DNA from: Piscicola geometra
Taxonomy: Eukaryota; Annelida; Clitellata; Hirudinida; Piscicolidae
Direction: 5' to 3'
Assembly: GCA_943735955.1 (NCBI GenBank)
Contig: OX030958.1
Coordinates: 6,728,626 to 6,792,625 of the forward strand
Length of the DNA stretch: 64,000 nt
The position numbers and the translations under genes were made by a program. The notes under the pieces are model-generated. The model was not told the DNA's origin and searched no databases. It saw only the letters and a list, made by a program, of their open reading frames with translations. Below are positions 1-12,843 of the stretch, piece by piece. Every line of letters begins with the position of its first letter. The first letter of the stretch is position 1.

Positions 1-300
1 GATGAATGGATGGATGGATGAATGGATGGGTGGATGGATGGGTGGATGGATGGTTGCATGAATGGATGCATGGATGGATGGATGGATGAATGGATGGATG
101 AATGGGTGGATGAATGGGTGGATGAATGGATGGATGAATGGATGGATGAATTGATGGATGAATGGATGGATGAATGGATGGATGGATGAATGGATGGATG
201 AATGGATGGATGAATGGATGGATGAATGGATGGATGAATGGATGGATGAATGGATGAATGGATGGATGAATGGATGGATGAATGGATGGATGGATGAATT
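1..300. repeat. GATGAATGGATG minisatellite
   Basis: Near-continuous 4-bp and 12-bp tandem array built on GGAT and GAAT (repeated GATGAATGGATG units). It starts at the window edge, so its full length is unknown. The array degrades after about position 300 into AT-rich DNA. Confidence 0.95.
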
Positions 301-2091
301 TAATGCAATGAATTAGTTCAGTGAATGGAGTAATTAAATGAATAGATGATGCATAGATTGATTAATATTATACAATAAATAAGGATAGTGAATGGGCTGA
401 TTAAATAAATAGATAGATACAATGATGCACCAATTAGAGAAAGGATGAATAAGTGGATAAGAAAGGTAAATAAATGATAAAAGAGTGTATGATTACAAGA
501 AAGATTTTCATAAAAAATATAATTAATTAATTTAATGATCAGGAAAATATGTATACAAATTGCAAGTGATACAACAAAAATGCTAAAACAAAAAGAAATA
601 AGCAAAAGAGCAACAAACCATGTGATTATTTTTATTTAAACTGACATCCGATTTACTCCTCTCACTGAACAGAGTTCCGTTCACTTTCATTTTGATGGTC
701 AACTTCTTTAGGGTTATTTCTAAATGAGTTTAAATGATCTTCTATTCCTGAAGCTTGGCTTTTAAACTTTGAAACTTTGTATTCTATACAGTTGTTTGAT
801 TGGCCAGCATCAATTTCTTTGTTTTATTGCAGATTTTTTGGTCTTTAAACATTAATTTTCTCAAATTTCACAAAATTATTGATTTTTGGAGTATCCTGGA
901 ATGAAATAAAAGCAACAAATATATTTTACATATCATTTTTCTTTTACTTTATAACAAGATTTGCTTATACGTCATATATTATTTTTAATAATTTAAAATA
1001 TTTTATTTATTAATTAAATGAGCTTAATCATATCATGATTTGCTAGTGTGACTCGAGAATATACCTTGTACTCTACATATTTATAAAAATAAATTTTATT
1101 CGATTGAGTATCAATTTTGAAAATTAAATAAATAAGTCAAAAGAACAAACCAGACAGGTTTTCTCTATTTTAGAGCTACAATGTGGAACGAAGCGTTATC
1201 CTATTTTATAAATCAGAAATTATTAAAGATGAATAGAAAATTAACTGAGTGAAAATTTAAGAAAACAAAATTCAACCATATGTAAGTGAAGAAAGTTAAA
1301 TAATTAACACGACAATTGAATGTACTAAAAGTAAGCAGGAATATGAACGAAATATGAAATTCTACAATCTCTAAGAAATATTTTACATGAAAGCATGGCT
1401 ATATGAACAAACAAACAAACAAACAAAAGATTTTAATTAATGTTGATATTTGATATTATGATAAAAATGAAACTTACTCTTTTCTTATCCCACAATAAAA
1501 ATCATACGTCTTCTTTAAATAAATCTGATTAAGACTTATAAGCATAGATAAAGTATACAACTGGTTATTTGTAGGATATCATCTGTGCTTACAAGATTAT
1601 AATGATTAAGTTAATCTTGACTGGCTAATCTTGTTACTGGCAATTACATGGAATCAAGTAATAGAGATAAAATGGTGCTTGAAATGATATATATATATAT
1701 ATATTATTAAATACTATTAAAAAATAATAATTACTTAAATACATTTCAATCAATCACTAATCATTTGTATAGCGCGTATGGAGAAAAAAACAAAAGCGAT
1801 TTGGTCGATTGATTGAATGATTTAGTGGCGCTCTTGAAATTTGATAAAAAAGAGCTATAAAAATTGACTGATTGATTTGATTGATTGGTTGGTTGATATA
1901 TATTGACAATGGCTATTTTAATTTCATTTTTATAAAAAAATTTGACAATGTCAATCTTATAATTTATGAGTATACGTCAAAGGCTGATTTTTTATCAATA
2001 TTTGAGTTATGCATAATCATATACATATAGTAATATATATATACTATAAAAATATGTGTATAATCATAATAATATGATAATCAAAAGATAA
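301..2091. other. AT-rich non-coding stretch
   Basis: No exon, RNA gene or recognisable element apart from fragments. At 1741-1860 there is a dispersed-repeat scrap containing TTTGTATAGCGC beside CAATCAATCA runs; related scraps occur at about 9955 and 62745. There is also a short (TA)n at 1690. Open frames here are short and look random. Confidence 0.6.
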
Positions 2092-2278
2092 CAATAATAA
2101 TAATAATGACGAGCATTATTATAGTGGCGAATAACCCGAACAGGCTTCGAGGCCACTTAGGCTGCATATTTTCATTTGCGCCTTTGGGTTACTAGGGCAT
2201 TGGTTGCACTTGAACCTAGGACCTTTCATTATTGGGCAAGCCGAGAGTCGTTACCGACTCGGCTACCCGTTCACCCAT
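2092..2278 (-). mobile_element. tRNA-derived SINE, copy 1
   Basis: Read on the minus strand, the element starts GGGTGAACGGGTAGCC. It has an A box (TAGCCGAGTCGG, a perfect match to TRGCNNAGYNGG) and, about 45 nt later, a B box-like GGTTCAAGTGC. A roughly 100-bp unrelated body follows, ending CGCCACTATAATAATGCTCG, then an (ATT)n tail at 2092-2107. This head-body-tail layout is that of a tRNA-derived SINE transcribed by RNA polymerase III. A second copy at 47965-48168 matches along its whole length with scattered differences, so it is a family and not a single tRNA pseudogene. Confidence 0.8.
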
Positions 2279-2547
2279 ATTGTATAAAAAATGACAAATA
2301 CAGAATTTATGATTCATAGATTTTAGGAATATTGGGTTTCAAAAAATTTCTTTAATATTTTTTATTATTATTAGTTTTAGAAATATTGTAACACGCACCA
2401 GTTCAAAATCGATAAAAGTAAATTTTTAAATCGTGACATTATTTACAAATAAATTTCTTGAAATCAACGTAAAAATTGGGAAACTCTCTATGTTTAAATT
2501 CAAAAGTATTTTGTCTGTTTTAATACAAACATTAAAAGTTCGATACT

Positions 2548-3120
2548 ATGGTGGACAATATGATTGATGACCAGGTAAGGTCGACATTGAAATTTTATGA
2601 TTAAATTTTAATGATTAAAATATTTGAGTCCTTAAAATTCAATTTAGAAAAAGATAAATAAAAACTTTTCATAATCAAATTTCCATGCTTCAAGGTTTTG
2701 GCCCTTCGAAATGCCTCAACCGATTTGGCCTGGGACTATTCGGCACATGAAGCCTCTCCACTCCTCAGGGGCACTGCTGCTGCTCTCCAAAGGTTGGCAC
2801 TCGTCAGAAGATCTATTCATATTTTTACAATCTTTTATAGTATTGTGTATACTATTGAAAATTTATTTTTTAGTCTATAACTTTTTTATTTCAAATTTTT
2901 AACACTGCCCCCAAGATCTAACAGAAAACTAAGTGTAGAGCAGTTATCTTATTTGATTGACAACTTGGATGAGGTTGGTCGGGTTCTGAAAGCGCAGATC
3001 TCACCATCCACAGCATCTACCCCCAACCAACCCAAGTGTCCGATCTTCAGAAAATTTGTCTTCACTATTCCATTCATTTTCTCAATCCTCCATGTTAGTT
3101 GTCCATCTAAATGCAATTGA
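2548..3120 (+). CDS. Unrecognised small three-exon gene
   Basis: Coding exons 2548-2574, 2695-2792 and 2916-3120 join in phase to give 109 codons plus a TGA stop. The donors are CAG|gtaagg and AAAG|gttggc; the acceptors are cttcaag and cccccaag. The middle exon reads ALRNASTDLAWDYSAHEASP and the third continues NRKLSVEQLSYLIDNLDEVG, an amphipathic helix-like stretch. The tail after about residue 70 is less convincing, and the third exon may instead splice out at GAG|gttggt (2973). ATG 2548 may be internal if there are exons further upstream. I do not recognise the family. The neighbouring DNA is non-coding, so context gives no clue. Confidence 0.45.
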
Positions 3121-3323
3121 ATTAGGAATTTCTTATAAACTTGAAATTATTATAAATTTTAGCAGGACACTCACATCATCATCATCAGAATCATAACTAT
3201 CACCATCATCACCACAATCACAGATAACAGCTGTGATAACTGATTCCGTTTTGAACTTCCAAGTAATTCTCTAAGCTCTTCTTTTCTGATTATTTATTAG
3301 AGATGCTATTGTTTCTAATGATG

Positions 3324-3355
<32 letters not shown>

Positions 3356-4025
3356 GATGAGATTGCTGATGATGATAATGTCTTAAAAGTATTTTTTATA
3401 AAATAATCTTCATTTTATCCATTAACAATCCACTAAGAAATGCTATTTCACATACGTGGCGACCTCTATCAACGCCATTCTTCTCTTGACCTTTCAAGGT
3501 CATTACCAAAAACAATTGAGTTTCCACCTCATCAATATCTTATCATTATCACCACCACTACCACCAATATCATTATCAACACCGCCATCGTCATAATCAC
3601 CACCTCCAGTTGAAAAGTGGATAGTGAGTCGGCCCCGCATTCCTCCACTTCTCCCTCTCACCATCTCCCTCACCCTCCTCACCCTTCTCTTTGCTTCCCT
3701 CTACACCATTGCTCAAACACAAAATGTTTGAATAATTTAAATTTAAACACCAATTGAAATGAATATTTATTAGTGTTTAATTATTAACATTTTCAACTTT
3801 CTAAAAATTAATTATTCTATAAATATAAAGAGTTTCGAGTTAATTTTGAAATTATATATTTTAAATCTACTCGCCAGAGCTCGCTCTCTCACTGGGCCTT
3901 GTACCTTCATTCCATCCACTCATCCATCAGCGTCACTTCTCTCAATTGTTGGTTCTTTAACACTAATGTACAAACGACGTATTCAAATTACCCGATGTTA
4001 ACAAATATAGTACTTTATTATAAAA

Positions 4026-4100
4026 GCCCGTTTGGGGTTATACGCCACTATAAAATATAATAATGCTCGAAATAATAATAATAATAATTATTATTATTAT
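4026..4100 (+). mobile_element. SINE 3'-end fragment
   Basis: AGCCCGTTTGGGGTTATACG, then CCACTATA and AATAATGCTCG followed by (AAT)n. This matches the last roughly 45 bp plus tail of the tRNA-derived SINE at 2092-2278, here in plus orientation. It looks like a 5'-truncated copy that keeps the triplet tail. Confidence 0.6.
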
Positions 4101-4204
4101 TAATTAATAAAATAAAGTTAGTTTTAAACCTGAATATTAATCTTTAATATGAAATGTTATCCTCTTAGACTACGGCCAAATCATACAAGAGAATTACTGG
4201 ATTC

Positions 4205-4390
4205 CGATCTTGCTCAACCTGCAGGTTGATGGATAGATGGATGGTGTCTGGAAGGCTGGATGGATGGTGTATGGAAGGATGGATGGTGTATAGAAGGATG
4301 GATGGTGTATGGAAGGATGGATGGTGTATGGAAGGATGGATGGTGTATAGAAGGATGGATGGTGTATAGAAGGATGGATGGATGAAACGA
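4205..4390 (+). repeat. 19-bp GGATGGTGTATGGAAGGAT minisatellite
   Basis: About eight tandem copies of a roughly 19-bp unit GGATGGTGTATGGAAGGAT, with ATGG/ATAG variation between copies. Confidence 0.85.
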
Positions 4391-6509
4391 TGAAGGGATA
4401 TATGGTTAATTATTAATAATTCAATAGAATCTTTATTTGCGCCTTAATTCTCTACAGATGCTGTACTCACTCATCCATCTTTTCCTCATACTCGTCTCCT
4501 TGCTGAGGTGGACCGGAAGGATTGGAGGTCATGATGATGATGATCTCAGTGGAGGTGTTGATGATGATGATGCCGATACAGGCTCTTATCAAGCATCATT
4601 TGGTAGAGTCAATCGTTGATGACGTGTGGTAATTAGGGTGATAATGATAATGATATAAATTAACTGAATTTAAAGAAGATGGGATAAGAAGATGATGATG
4701 ATGATGTTGAAGATGATGATGATTACAACGATGATGATGGTTGTGATAGTTGATTTGGAAACGTTTTCAGCAGCTTCAGGCAGTTAAAAGCTTCGGCGAG
4801 ACATTCATAGTTAGGATTCCATTGATACTCAAGCTATTTTTGTACTTCTAGTTGTACTAAGAGAGATTTCCTGCTAATTATTCCATCCATTTGTTTTATT
4901 AATCTACATATTCATCCCTCCATCCATTCATTTTATTAATCTACATATTCATCCCTCCATCTAATCATTTTTTCATTTACCTATTCATCCCTCCATCCAT
5001 GCATCAATTCACACATTCATTATTTTATTTTCTAAGCCACCACATGCACGCATTAACATTACTGTTTCAGATACCTATCTATATAATATATTTTATAATA
5101 TATTCTATATAGATTCTATGCAAGATCGTATACCACAGATGGCAATGTAACTGCAAAGTAAGCGCTTCTAATACAATTATGAATTGAATTATAAATTAAA
5201 TGATAATTTTTAATTGACACACTTTCGTCGAGGCTTCTTGCATTTCGGCAAGAAGCTCCAGAATCTCACTTTCATGTGTGTAGCGCGGGATATTTCTCAT
5301 AATTTCCCAAATGCATCAATCTCGCGAGTTTATACAGTGTTTCTAAGCTATTCGGCTTCGTGTCGGATGAGCTTTCCATATACACAAGAGCATCTACCTA
5401 GGAAAATCTATTGATTATGTAACATATTCCAATATTGCAGTGGCTTGCGACTAAAAACGCGTCTTATATTTCACTATAAATTTATTTAAATGCATTTTCA
5501 AGTTGTATATTTTAAAGATAATTATGATGCTGCTGGTGGTGGTGATGATGATGATGCGAAGCCACTATATTGTTGAGTTTCGGCTTGAAGCGACTGCAAC
5601 TATTTTAAAATGCCTCCAATTCCATTGAGATTTGTCGCTTCTTTCAAACGATTTTGAAGTTATTAAAATTGATTTATGATTTTATACTATTTAAATAAAA
5701 TATATATCTATATTTCGATCAATTAAAAACTCAGGCATCATAAACTTTTTAAAATTCAAATGAATTGAATTAAAATCGATACAAGGAAAACATGTATGAT
5801 TGACACGACTGATAACTTGACTGACGTATAAATGACTGGTTTCAAGGACACTCACTAGGTGGCATGCAAAACAGATGCAGGAGACTTGCATTGATTTTAA
5901 AAGAGGAATACGAAGTGAACAGTTGTATGCAAGATTTGGCTAACTACCAAATAAATAAATAGAGATGGATGAATGAATGGATGAATAGATGAAACAATGG
6001 ATGAATAGATGGATGAATGAATAGATGAATGGATAAACGATGAATAAAATTATGCATGGAGAAATGAATGAATTTATGATTAATGATGGGAAAGAATTAA
6101 CAAATAAAAATGGATACACGGAGAAGATATGAAGATGCTGATAGACAGACTAAAACCACGCAAACGTATAAGTGGCTGAAGCATATATAAATGAATAAGA
6201 TAGATTGAACGAAAGGATACATTACATCGCGTAAAAGAAAGTGCAAATGAAGGAGTGAGAGGTCAGGTTTAGAGAGCTTGTTGGGTCAGAGAGTGCTCCA
6301 GTATGAATGAATATTCAAACTGTGGTGGTGGTGATAGTAGTAATAGTTGTGGTAGTGGTGGTATTAGTAGTGGTAACAGTTTATTTGAATAATTGATTGA
6401 TTGATAATAGTAATAGTTGTAGAACTTTTGGAAAGTCAAAACAAGGTTAAAGGGTTAAAAGTAATTAATAAATAACATCTAACAAATCAAATTTTAAAAA
6501 ATATTTGTT

Positions 6510-9500
6510 TTAAATTTCCAATACCTCTTCCGTGAGGTCCAATGTGGTGTCACTGTACTTCTTCTCCAATTCTCTATGGTCCAAGTTCTGTGATCATGAT
6601 GGTGGTGATGATGATGATGGTAATGATGATGATGTTAATGATAATGATGACGATAATGATGATGATAATGATGATGATAATGATGACGATAATGATGATG
6701 ATGATGATGAGAATGATGATGATGATGACAGGAATACCTCATTTTTATCCGTGAAAAAACTAGAGTTTAGATGGAAAGGGACTCCATACATGGCTGTTGT
6801 GATGTCGATGATGATGATAATTATGTCTTTAAAAACTTAATTAAATAAAAAATATTTAAAAAGAATAATGATTAATAAATCAATAAAAAGATTATAAACC
6901 GTTAATGAAAAGAGTTCCAGTGTTGGAGTAATTTGGAGGTATTGTTTCTTGCAATGAATCTTCTTCTCTACAGTAGTAATAATAATAATAATAATAATAA
7001 CAAAAACTATTTTTATTATTATTATCACTACTACTATCATCATCATCATTATAATCATTATTAGAAAATATAATTTTTACATACTTTAAAAAATATATAT
7101 AAGATTTAGGTAAACCTGGTGTATACAGAGTATTAACATTCATGAAAATAAACTCTTCTCACTACTGTTTAAAAGTAAACCAAAAACTATTTGTACAAAA
7201 AATCTTTTGAAAAATCAACTGAATCTCTTGGATACAACCATAAACATAAACAAGGAATTGTGTGTATCTAATCTATTTTGGTGTCAGGTCAAGTTTTGAG
7301 AGAACCTGCTACCAGTACCACGTAAGCTAGAACAACCTTTGGCAGATGGAGCTCATCAGCCCAGCAAGGCAGTCCATCTAAAGGGGAGAAAAACCCTGAT
7401 TCAACAACCTCCACGCCCCAGTGGCTATATTCAATTTTAGAATGGGCTACGGGAGTCAACCCAGAGAGAAAATCAAAGGATTCTCAGGCTTCCTTAAAGT
7501 CTGTGTTGGCTGCGAAGGGCATCCAGCCGTCAAACCTGCTACAAACATGAAAAGTCGCAATAGGAATAAAACGATAGACAGTTCCCATGGTGCCCTGAGG
7601 ATCTGCCGGTGGAAGACCCAGTTGAAGGACCAAGTGTGCCAATCACCACAGAAATGATCATGAAAGCCATTGCAAAGATGAGTAATGGCAAGGCAGCTGG
7701 ACCGTCTGGCATTGTCGCTGAGGTGCTCAAGTCTGCTGGTTTACAGGGAGCCATCCTAGTACGTGACCTTGCTGAGAAGGAAAGATCCCCACTGAATGGA
7801 AAATTAGTTTCATTGTGAACCTCTACAAGGGGAAAGAAGATGCTCTCGAGAAGAACAACTACAGGGGCTTGAAGCTGATAGAGCTGGAACGTACTGGAAC
7901 GCGTGATAAAAGACCTAATCAGGATCCGTGTGAAGATTGACTAGATGCAGTTTGGCTTCATGCCAGGGCGTGGAACAACAGATGCCTTCTTCATCATCCG
8001 TCAGATCCAGGAAAAGTACCGGGCTGCCAACAAACCACTCTATTTAGCTTTCATCAACCTTGAGAAGACTTTTGACCATGCCCTGAAAAAGGTGATATGG
8101 TGGACATTACGTAAACTCGGTATCGAGGAGTGGCTGGTGAGAGTGGTGCAGTCTATGTATTCGGAGGTGAAAAGTAAGGTGAGGTTTGGTGAAGCTTTCA
8201 GTGACGAGTTCGAAGTGGGTGTCGGGGTGCATCAAGGTTCGGTCCTAAGCCCTCTATTATTCATCATCGTGCTAAAAGCGTTATCCATAGAGTATCGTAC
8301 TGGTTGTCCATGGGAGCTGTTGTACGCAGATGATTTTGTAGCAATAGCTGAATCACTGGACGAGCTGCTTGTTAAGGTCAAGATATGGAAGAATGGAATG
8401 GAGAAAAAGGGATCAAAAGTTAATATGGGGAAAACAAGTTTTAGTATCTGGTGCGAATCTAGAGCTGTCCAATAAATCGGGAAAGTACCCATGTGCAGTC
8501 TGCCTTAAAGGAACGGGCAAAAACTCCATTCTATGCAACGGTTGCTCATCCTGGGTGCACAAGAGATGCTCGGGCATTAAAGGTTCCCTCCGCTCAGACC
8601 CAAATTACAAGTGTGTCCGCTGTCAAGGCACAGTTCAACCGATTAGACGGAAGACCAATTGTGGAAGTTTTTGTTGATGAAGACAAACTTGAAGTCGTTC
8701 CTGAATTCTGATACTTAGGTGACATGCTGTCTGCAGGTGGAGGCTGTGAGGATGCTGCCATAACCCGATGCAAGTGTGCGTGGGAAAAATTTCGTCAACT
8801 TCTTCCTCTACTGACAAACAGACACCTTCCACTTCCAACCAGAAGTCGTGTGTACACCTCATGTGTGATCCGTTGGATGTGCAACATCAAATCAAAAGAT
8901 CTCATCAGTTCAGATAAGCTCCAAAAAATGATGGAAATCCAGGATATTGTTGCTGTACTGCAAGCGAGAAGAATGAGATGGTTTGGGCATGTGGAAGGTG
9001 ATGGTGGATGGATCAACGAGGCAAGAAGAATGGAGCTTTCTGGAACGAAACTAGATAGTCCTAAAATACTTTAAGCGATCTTTTAAATGCAACGTGAATA
9101 AAAATAGATTTTGATTCAATTTGAAAAATCATAATCAAACTGAATATTCAAACTAAATATAGAATCTGAATATTCATTAGAACACAGATAAATGCGCTGA
9201 ACCTAGAAGGGAGGGAAGGAGGAGGAGAAAGAGAAGAGGCTACAAGGCTCGATGCAGTGACCGGGCATGTCTTGTAGCACACCATTAGATGGTTGATCTC
9301 TCTGCCGTGTGATAAGTGAGGTGGTTGCGAGGGAAGAAGAGAGTGGTTGCAAGAAGTTGTTGTATTTGGAAGGGCTGAGAGAGGTTGATGTAGTTGCAAA
9401 GGAGTAGGATGTAGGATGAAAATATTGATAAAGATTTGTGAGAATATTGTGCATCAATGAATAAAGATGATGTCGATGACCACTACCGATTACAGTGATA

Positions 9501-11037
9501 ATAATGATATTTAAAAATGTATAACAAAAATAAATAGCCAAAATAAAAGTATTGTTTTACAAAAATAAAAAATAAAACGACGAGCATTCTTAAGAGAGAG
9601 TAATCAGGAAAAACTTCAATACCACTTGATTATCATTGATGATGATGACTTGAGCTATTTATAATCGCTACTTAAAACCTCCGAAAAGTATGTCACAAAT
9701 TAAATAAATAATAATAGAATGCACCCACTACAACTACTACTACCATAACCACCCAGTATAACTACTACTACCATGGCCACCCAGTATAACGACTACTACC
9801 ATCACCATCATTCACTCCACGTTACGACCACCTCCTACACCAAAAGCATTCGATGCAGATGTGGAATAAGAAGCAAAAAAGAGTATAAATAGATGCTGAC
9901 GTCACAAACACACCTTCCCACACCACACCACACACAGCGCTTCTGTTGCCTCCATAGCGCTATATAAATAAATAAAATTATTTGTATTATTATGTGCACC
10001 ACACCTACCCGACAAGGGTGTGCAGGGAGGGAGGTCTCTTGGCCCTGGAGAGGAGGATGACGTCACAGATGGCCTCCCCGACACCCACCCTCTCCGCATA
10101 CTTCACACATATCATTTTTTTCTTTAGAGCTTTTTCTCCTGAAAATGTGGTAGGCATGGTGGATGATGGTACATATTGGCTTATATATTCTTTTTATAAA
10201 TATATTAGCACAAATGTTTTTCCTCATTTTTTTCCTTTATCATATTACTGGTTATTTATTAATGTTAAGAATATCATAGTGGAAGTGTATATTAATGGTT
10301 GTGAGTTTGTGTAGTGTCTACAGCCTTTCAATGAAAATAGTTCCATAGTTTAAATTCACTCAACCTCCTCCCTTCCATTCACTCGTGTCTAGGGTCATCT
10401 CAATGCAGGAGAATCCCTGAGGCAGTGGATCTTTCTCATTCAGAATGCATATGTCCGTCAGCAGTAATTGTTCTGCGTCCTTTGTGGTTGTAAACTTTAC
10501 AATGTAAAGGAAGGTTGTTGAGTGGATTGAATGATGAATTGGCGGATTAACAGGGCGAAATGTATGAGATTATTAAATGGTAGATTTTAAAGACGAGAAG
10601 ACTTATTAAAAATGAATGCTTCAAAATTGAAGTTTGTTTGTTCACCTTGTGTTTGTTTGGAGTTCTTGAAAAGCATAAATATCTGAAAACAAAAAACTTG
10701 GTAAAAAATTCATACAACTCTAAAGATATTCTTCACACAATCTGTTAAAGATGCACTCACCTTGTCACTTTGTTTCTGAATAAGCCATCAGTCCACAAGT
10801 CACCATCATCTCTTCTATCAGCTGATCTCAGCACCTTTGTTGAGATAATCATTATAATGGATGCTTATTGTTTCAAATAAACTTTTTATTAATAAAAATA
10901 GTAAAAACTTGTGTTATATAATAAGGCCCTTATAAGGGTTAAATTATTTAAATATTACAGACCACATCAAAGTTAGGGGGACATCTTGTGGGATCTTCAA
11001 TGATTCCAATTGATGTAATTGGAGAAAAGAGATCCAT
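6510..11037 (-). CDS. MVB12: Multivesicular body subunit 12 (ESCRT-I subunit MVB12)
   Basis: Eight coding exons on the minus strand, all in phase, 218 aa: 10963-11037, 10761-10834, 10646-10682, 10383-10494, 10009-10138, 9203-9301, 6900-6967, 6510-6571. The start is MDLFSPITSIGII (human MVB12: DPITGVGVVA). The MABP domain follows over about residues 5-150: DLWTDGLFRNKVTR-YLCF, then LPQGFSCIEMTLDT, then GEAICDVILLSRAKRPPSLH and GEINHLMVCYK. A low-complexity Pro/Ser linker leads to a C-terminal helix resembling the UMA domain (FINELEKKYSDTTLDLTEE). Human MVB12A and MVB12B are 273 and 319 aa, so this is short. In known animals MVB12 is the fourth ESCRT-I subunit, binds lipid and ubiquitin, and sorts receptors such as EGFR into multivesicular bodies. 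The first six exons are strong. The last two were placed by phase and weak similarity, and are separated by an intron carrying a LINE. It diverges from MED15. Confidence 0.82.
6595..6730. repeat. (GAT)n array
   Basis: GATGATGAT with AAT and GAC variants, about 130 bp, in the penultimate intron of MVB12 just beyond its last exon. The long poly-D, poly-M and poly-S open frames here are repeat artefacts. Confidence 0.9.
7285..9075 (+). mobile_element. Decayed non-LTR retrotransposon (RTE-like LINE)
   Basis: LINE remnant in an MVB12 intron, antisense to that gene. A GC-richer leader (7285-7590) joins directly to reverse transcriptase, so the N-terminal endonuclease is missing. RT pieces: 7600-7818 (MSNGKAAGPSGIVAEVLKSA), and 7945-8475 (FGFMPGRGTTDAFFIIRQIQ; YADD catalytic box at about 8326). 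A frameshift leads to a Cys/His finger at 8487-8640 (CAVCLKGTGKNSILCNGCSS, WVHKRCSG). A second frameshift and a stop lead to the C-terminal part at 8724-9074 (YLGDMLSAGGGCE, RMRWFGHVEG). Within this part a segment that joins RVYTSCV to RWMC in relatives is absent. I recall this RT-finger-GGGCE architecture from RTE-type elements; the clade is inference. It cannot encode an active protein. Confidence 0.85.
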
Positions 11038-11483
11038 TGAAAATGTATGAATAGACTGGTTATTATGCTATTCAAAACTTATTATAATTTAGAATTTAGA
11101 GTCCATTTTGTTTTGAATTTTTGATTTAAATGACCAGAGAAGTTATATAATTTTTTTCAACATTTATAATTTTCGATAGTTATAAATTATTCATGATTTT
11201 TTAATAATAGATTTATAATTAATATCATATCATTTAGGATTATTTTAACTTTATGATAAATAGTAGAATTTAATTATTTAAAAAATCAATAATTATGTTT
11301 ATAGTTATGAAATATTTTATTTAATTAATTAAACAAATTTATATCAATAAATGTTAGTGCAAAACAAATGAATTTTGAATATTTTAAAAGTTAATTTACT
11401 TTATCAGTGGCTTGTGTGAAGAAAATTGCCTGTCATCGGTTTCTATTGCATATTGCGTATTTTTAGATAAATTCTCATCTAAA
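11038..11483. promoter_or_regulatory. Shared MVB12/MED15 divergent promoter region
   Basis: 446 bp separate the MVB12 start codon (minus, 11037) from the MED15 start codon (plus, 11484). The interval is very AT-rich and holds no exon, so both promoters and 5' UTRs must lie here unless untranslated exons lie further out. I see no convincing TATA box placement, and many AT runs would match by chance. Confidence 0.55.
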
Positions 11484-12810
11484 ATGGCTGAAGGCACAAA
11501 CATAGATTGGCCATCGTCAGAGTTCAGACAAAAGATTAGAGACCAACTGTAAGTTTCAAAACTCTTTTGAAAAAAAAGTGCACAATTAAATGGTAGAATT
11601 ATCCTTAATATATTTAAAAACAATATTTTCAAAACCAAATATTAGTGAGGCGTACACGAAGCAACACTCGATCACTCTGCCTCTGAATCCTCCGGATCTG
11701 GAGAGAACAGTCTTTGAAAAAACCACCTCCAAAGTCCATCAGTTTATTTTGATCATTGTTCATAATTTTCATTACATTTATCATTCATAATTTTCATTAC
11801 ATTTATCATTAAAGTTATTCATATTTTTTGCCATTCAATCTTCCTACTTTTTATGACATTTTCATAATTTTCTTTCACATTTTTTTATATATTGAAATAA
11901 TAATGAGTGTAAATAGTTGGAAATAATTTTATTAAATATGTTTTTCAGGCAGACTACATGAGTCGTTTACATAATTACTTGAGTGAGTTTACATACATTT
12001 TAATATTTCAACTCAAAATATTCAAATGTTAAAACTAATTTATAAGTTTTATTTTCAAATTTTGTTTATAAACACTTTTCTCATTTTGAAGTGGCTGCAA
12101 CAAAACAACAAAAGCAGCAACAACAACAACAACAATCTACAAGCAATGAGAACAGCAACAACATGGTGCCAACTAATTCTGCTACTCAACAAACTGTCAA
12201 CAACAACAACAACGCGACCAATGTCGCCAATAATACAAACCAAAATAACAACAACACTAACACTAATATTAATGCTTCTCAACACCAAATCCTCTTAAGA
12301 CAACAACTACTTCAACAACAACAACAACAACAACAACTGCTCCAACAACAGCAACAACAACAACTGGATCCGATGAACGCTCTACAACACCTCACTAAAC
12401 AAAGTCTTCCCCAAGGTTTACTACACCAAATTCCAATTATTATTCTCAAATTAAATCTATTTCTATCAACCAAATTCCAATTATTATTAACCACGCTTTT
12501 CTATTAAATCTACCCCCAATAACAAACTATTAATCTATCATCAGATTTTTCAGCAATTAAACATATAAATTAATCAATTCGTTTAATCAGACCAATTAAT
12601 TCTAATACAACTCACTCGTTTCGAATACTTCCACCTCCCACTTAACCCTTTCAAGGTCAACAAGGTAACCAACTTCTGAGACCCACAACAGCAGGCGGCA
12701 TCACCCCTCGCTTGCCCCAATACACTGTCAACCGACCATCCAGCCAACAGGTTTAGAGAGACACAAACATACAGACACACTTGCACTGTCACTAACAAAC
12801 AAACACATAT

Positions 12811-12843
<33 letters not shown>

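Larger units (their letters stand above)
3121..6509. other. Repeat-rich intergenic DNA
   Basis: Between the small gene and the 3' end of MVB12. It holds (GAT)n at 3320-3362, a SINE 3' end at 4026-4100, a roughly 19-bp minisatellite at 4205-4390, mixed GAT arrays at 4520-4735, a (GGAT/GAAT) run at 5965-6030 and a (GGT/AGT) run at 6322-6375. TTTATT at 6380-6385 is an AATAAA on the minus strand, about 125 nt beyond the MVB12 stop, and is a candidate poly(A) signal. The piece at 5214-5414 has open frames on both strands but no match I know. Confidence 0.55.

Noticed and set aside
1..300. Telomeric or subtelomeric repeat
   Set aside because: The unit is GGAT/GAAT-based, not TTAGGG or a close variant, and similar arrays occur inside the window.
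9902..10314. Plus- and minus-strand frames around 9902-10314
   Set aside because: The real signal here is the MVB12 exon 10009-10138 in another minus-strand frame; the longer frames run through introns.
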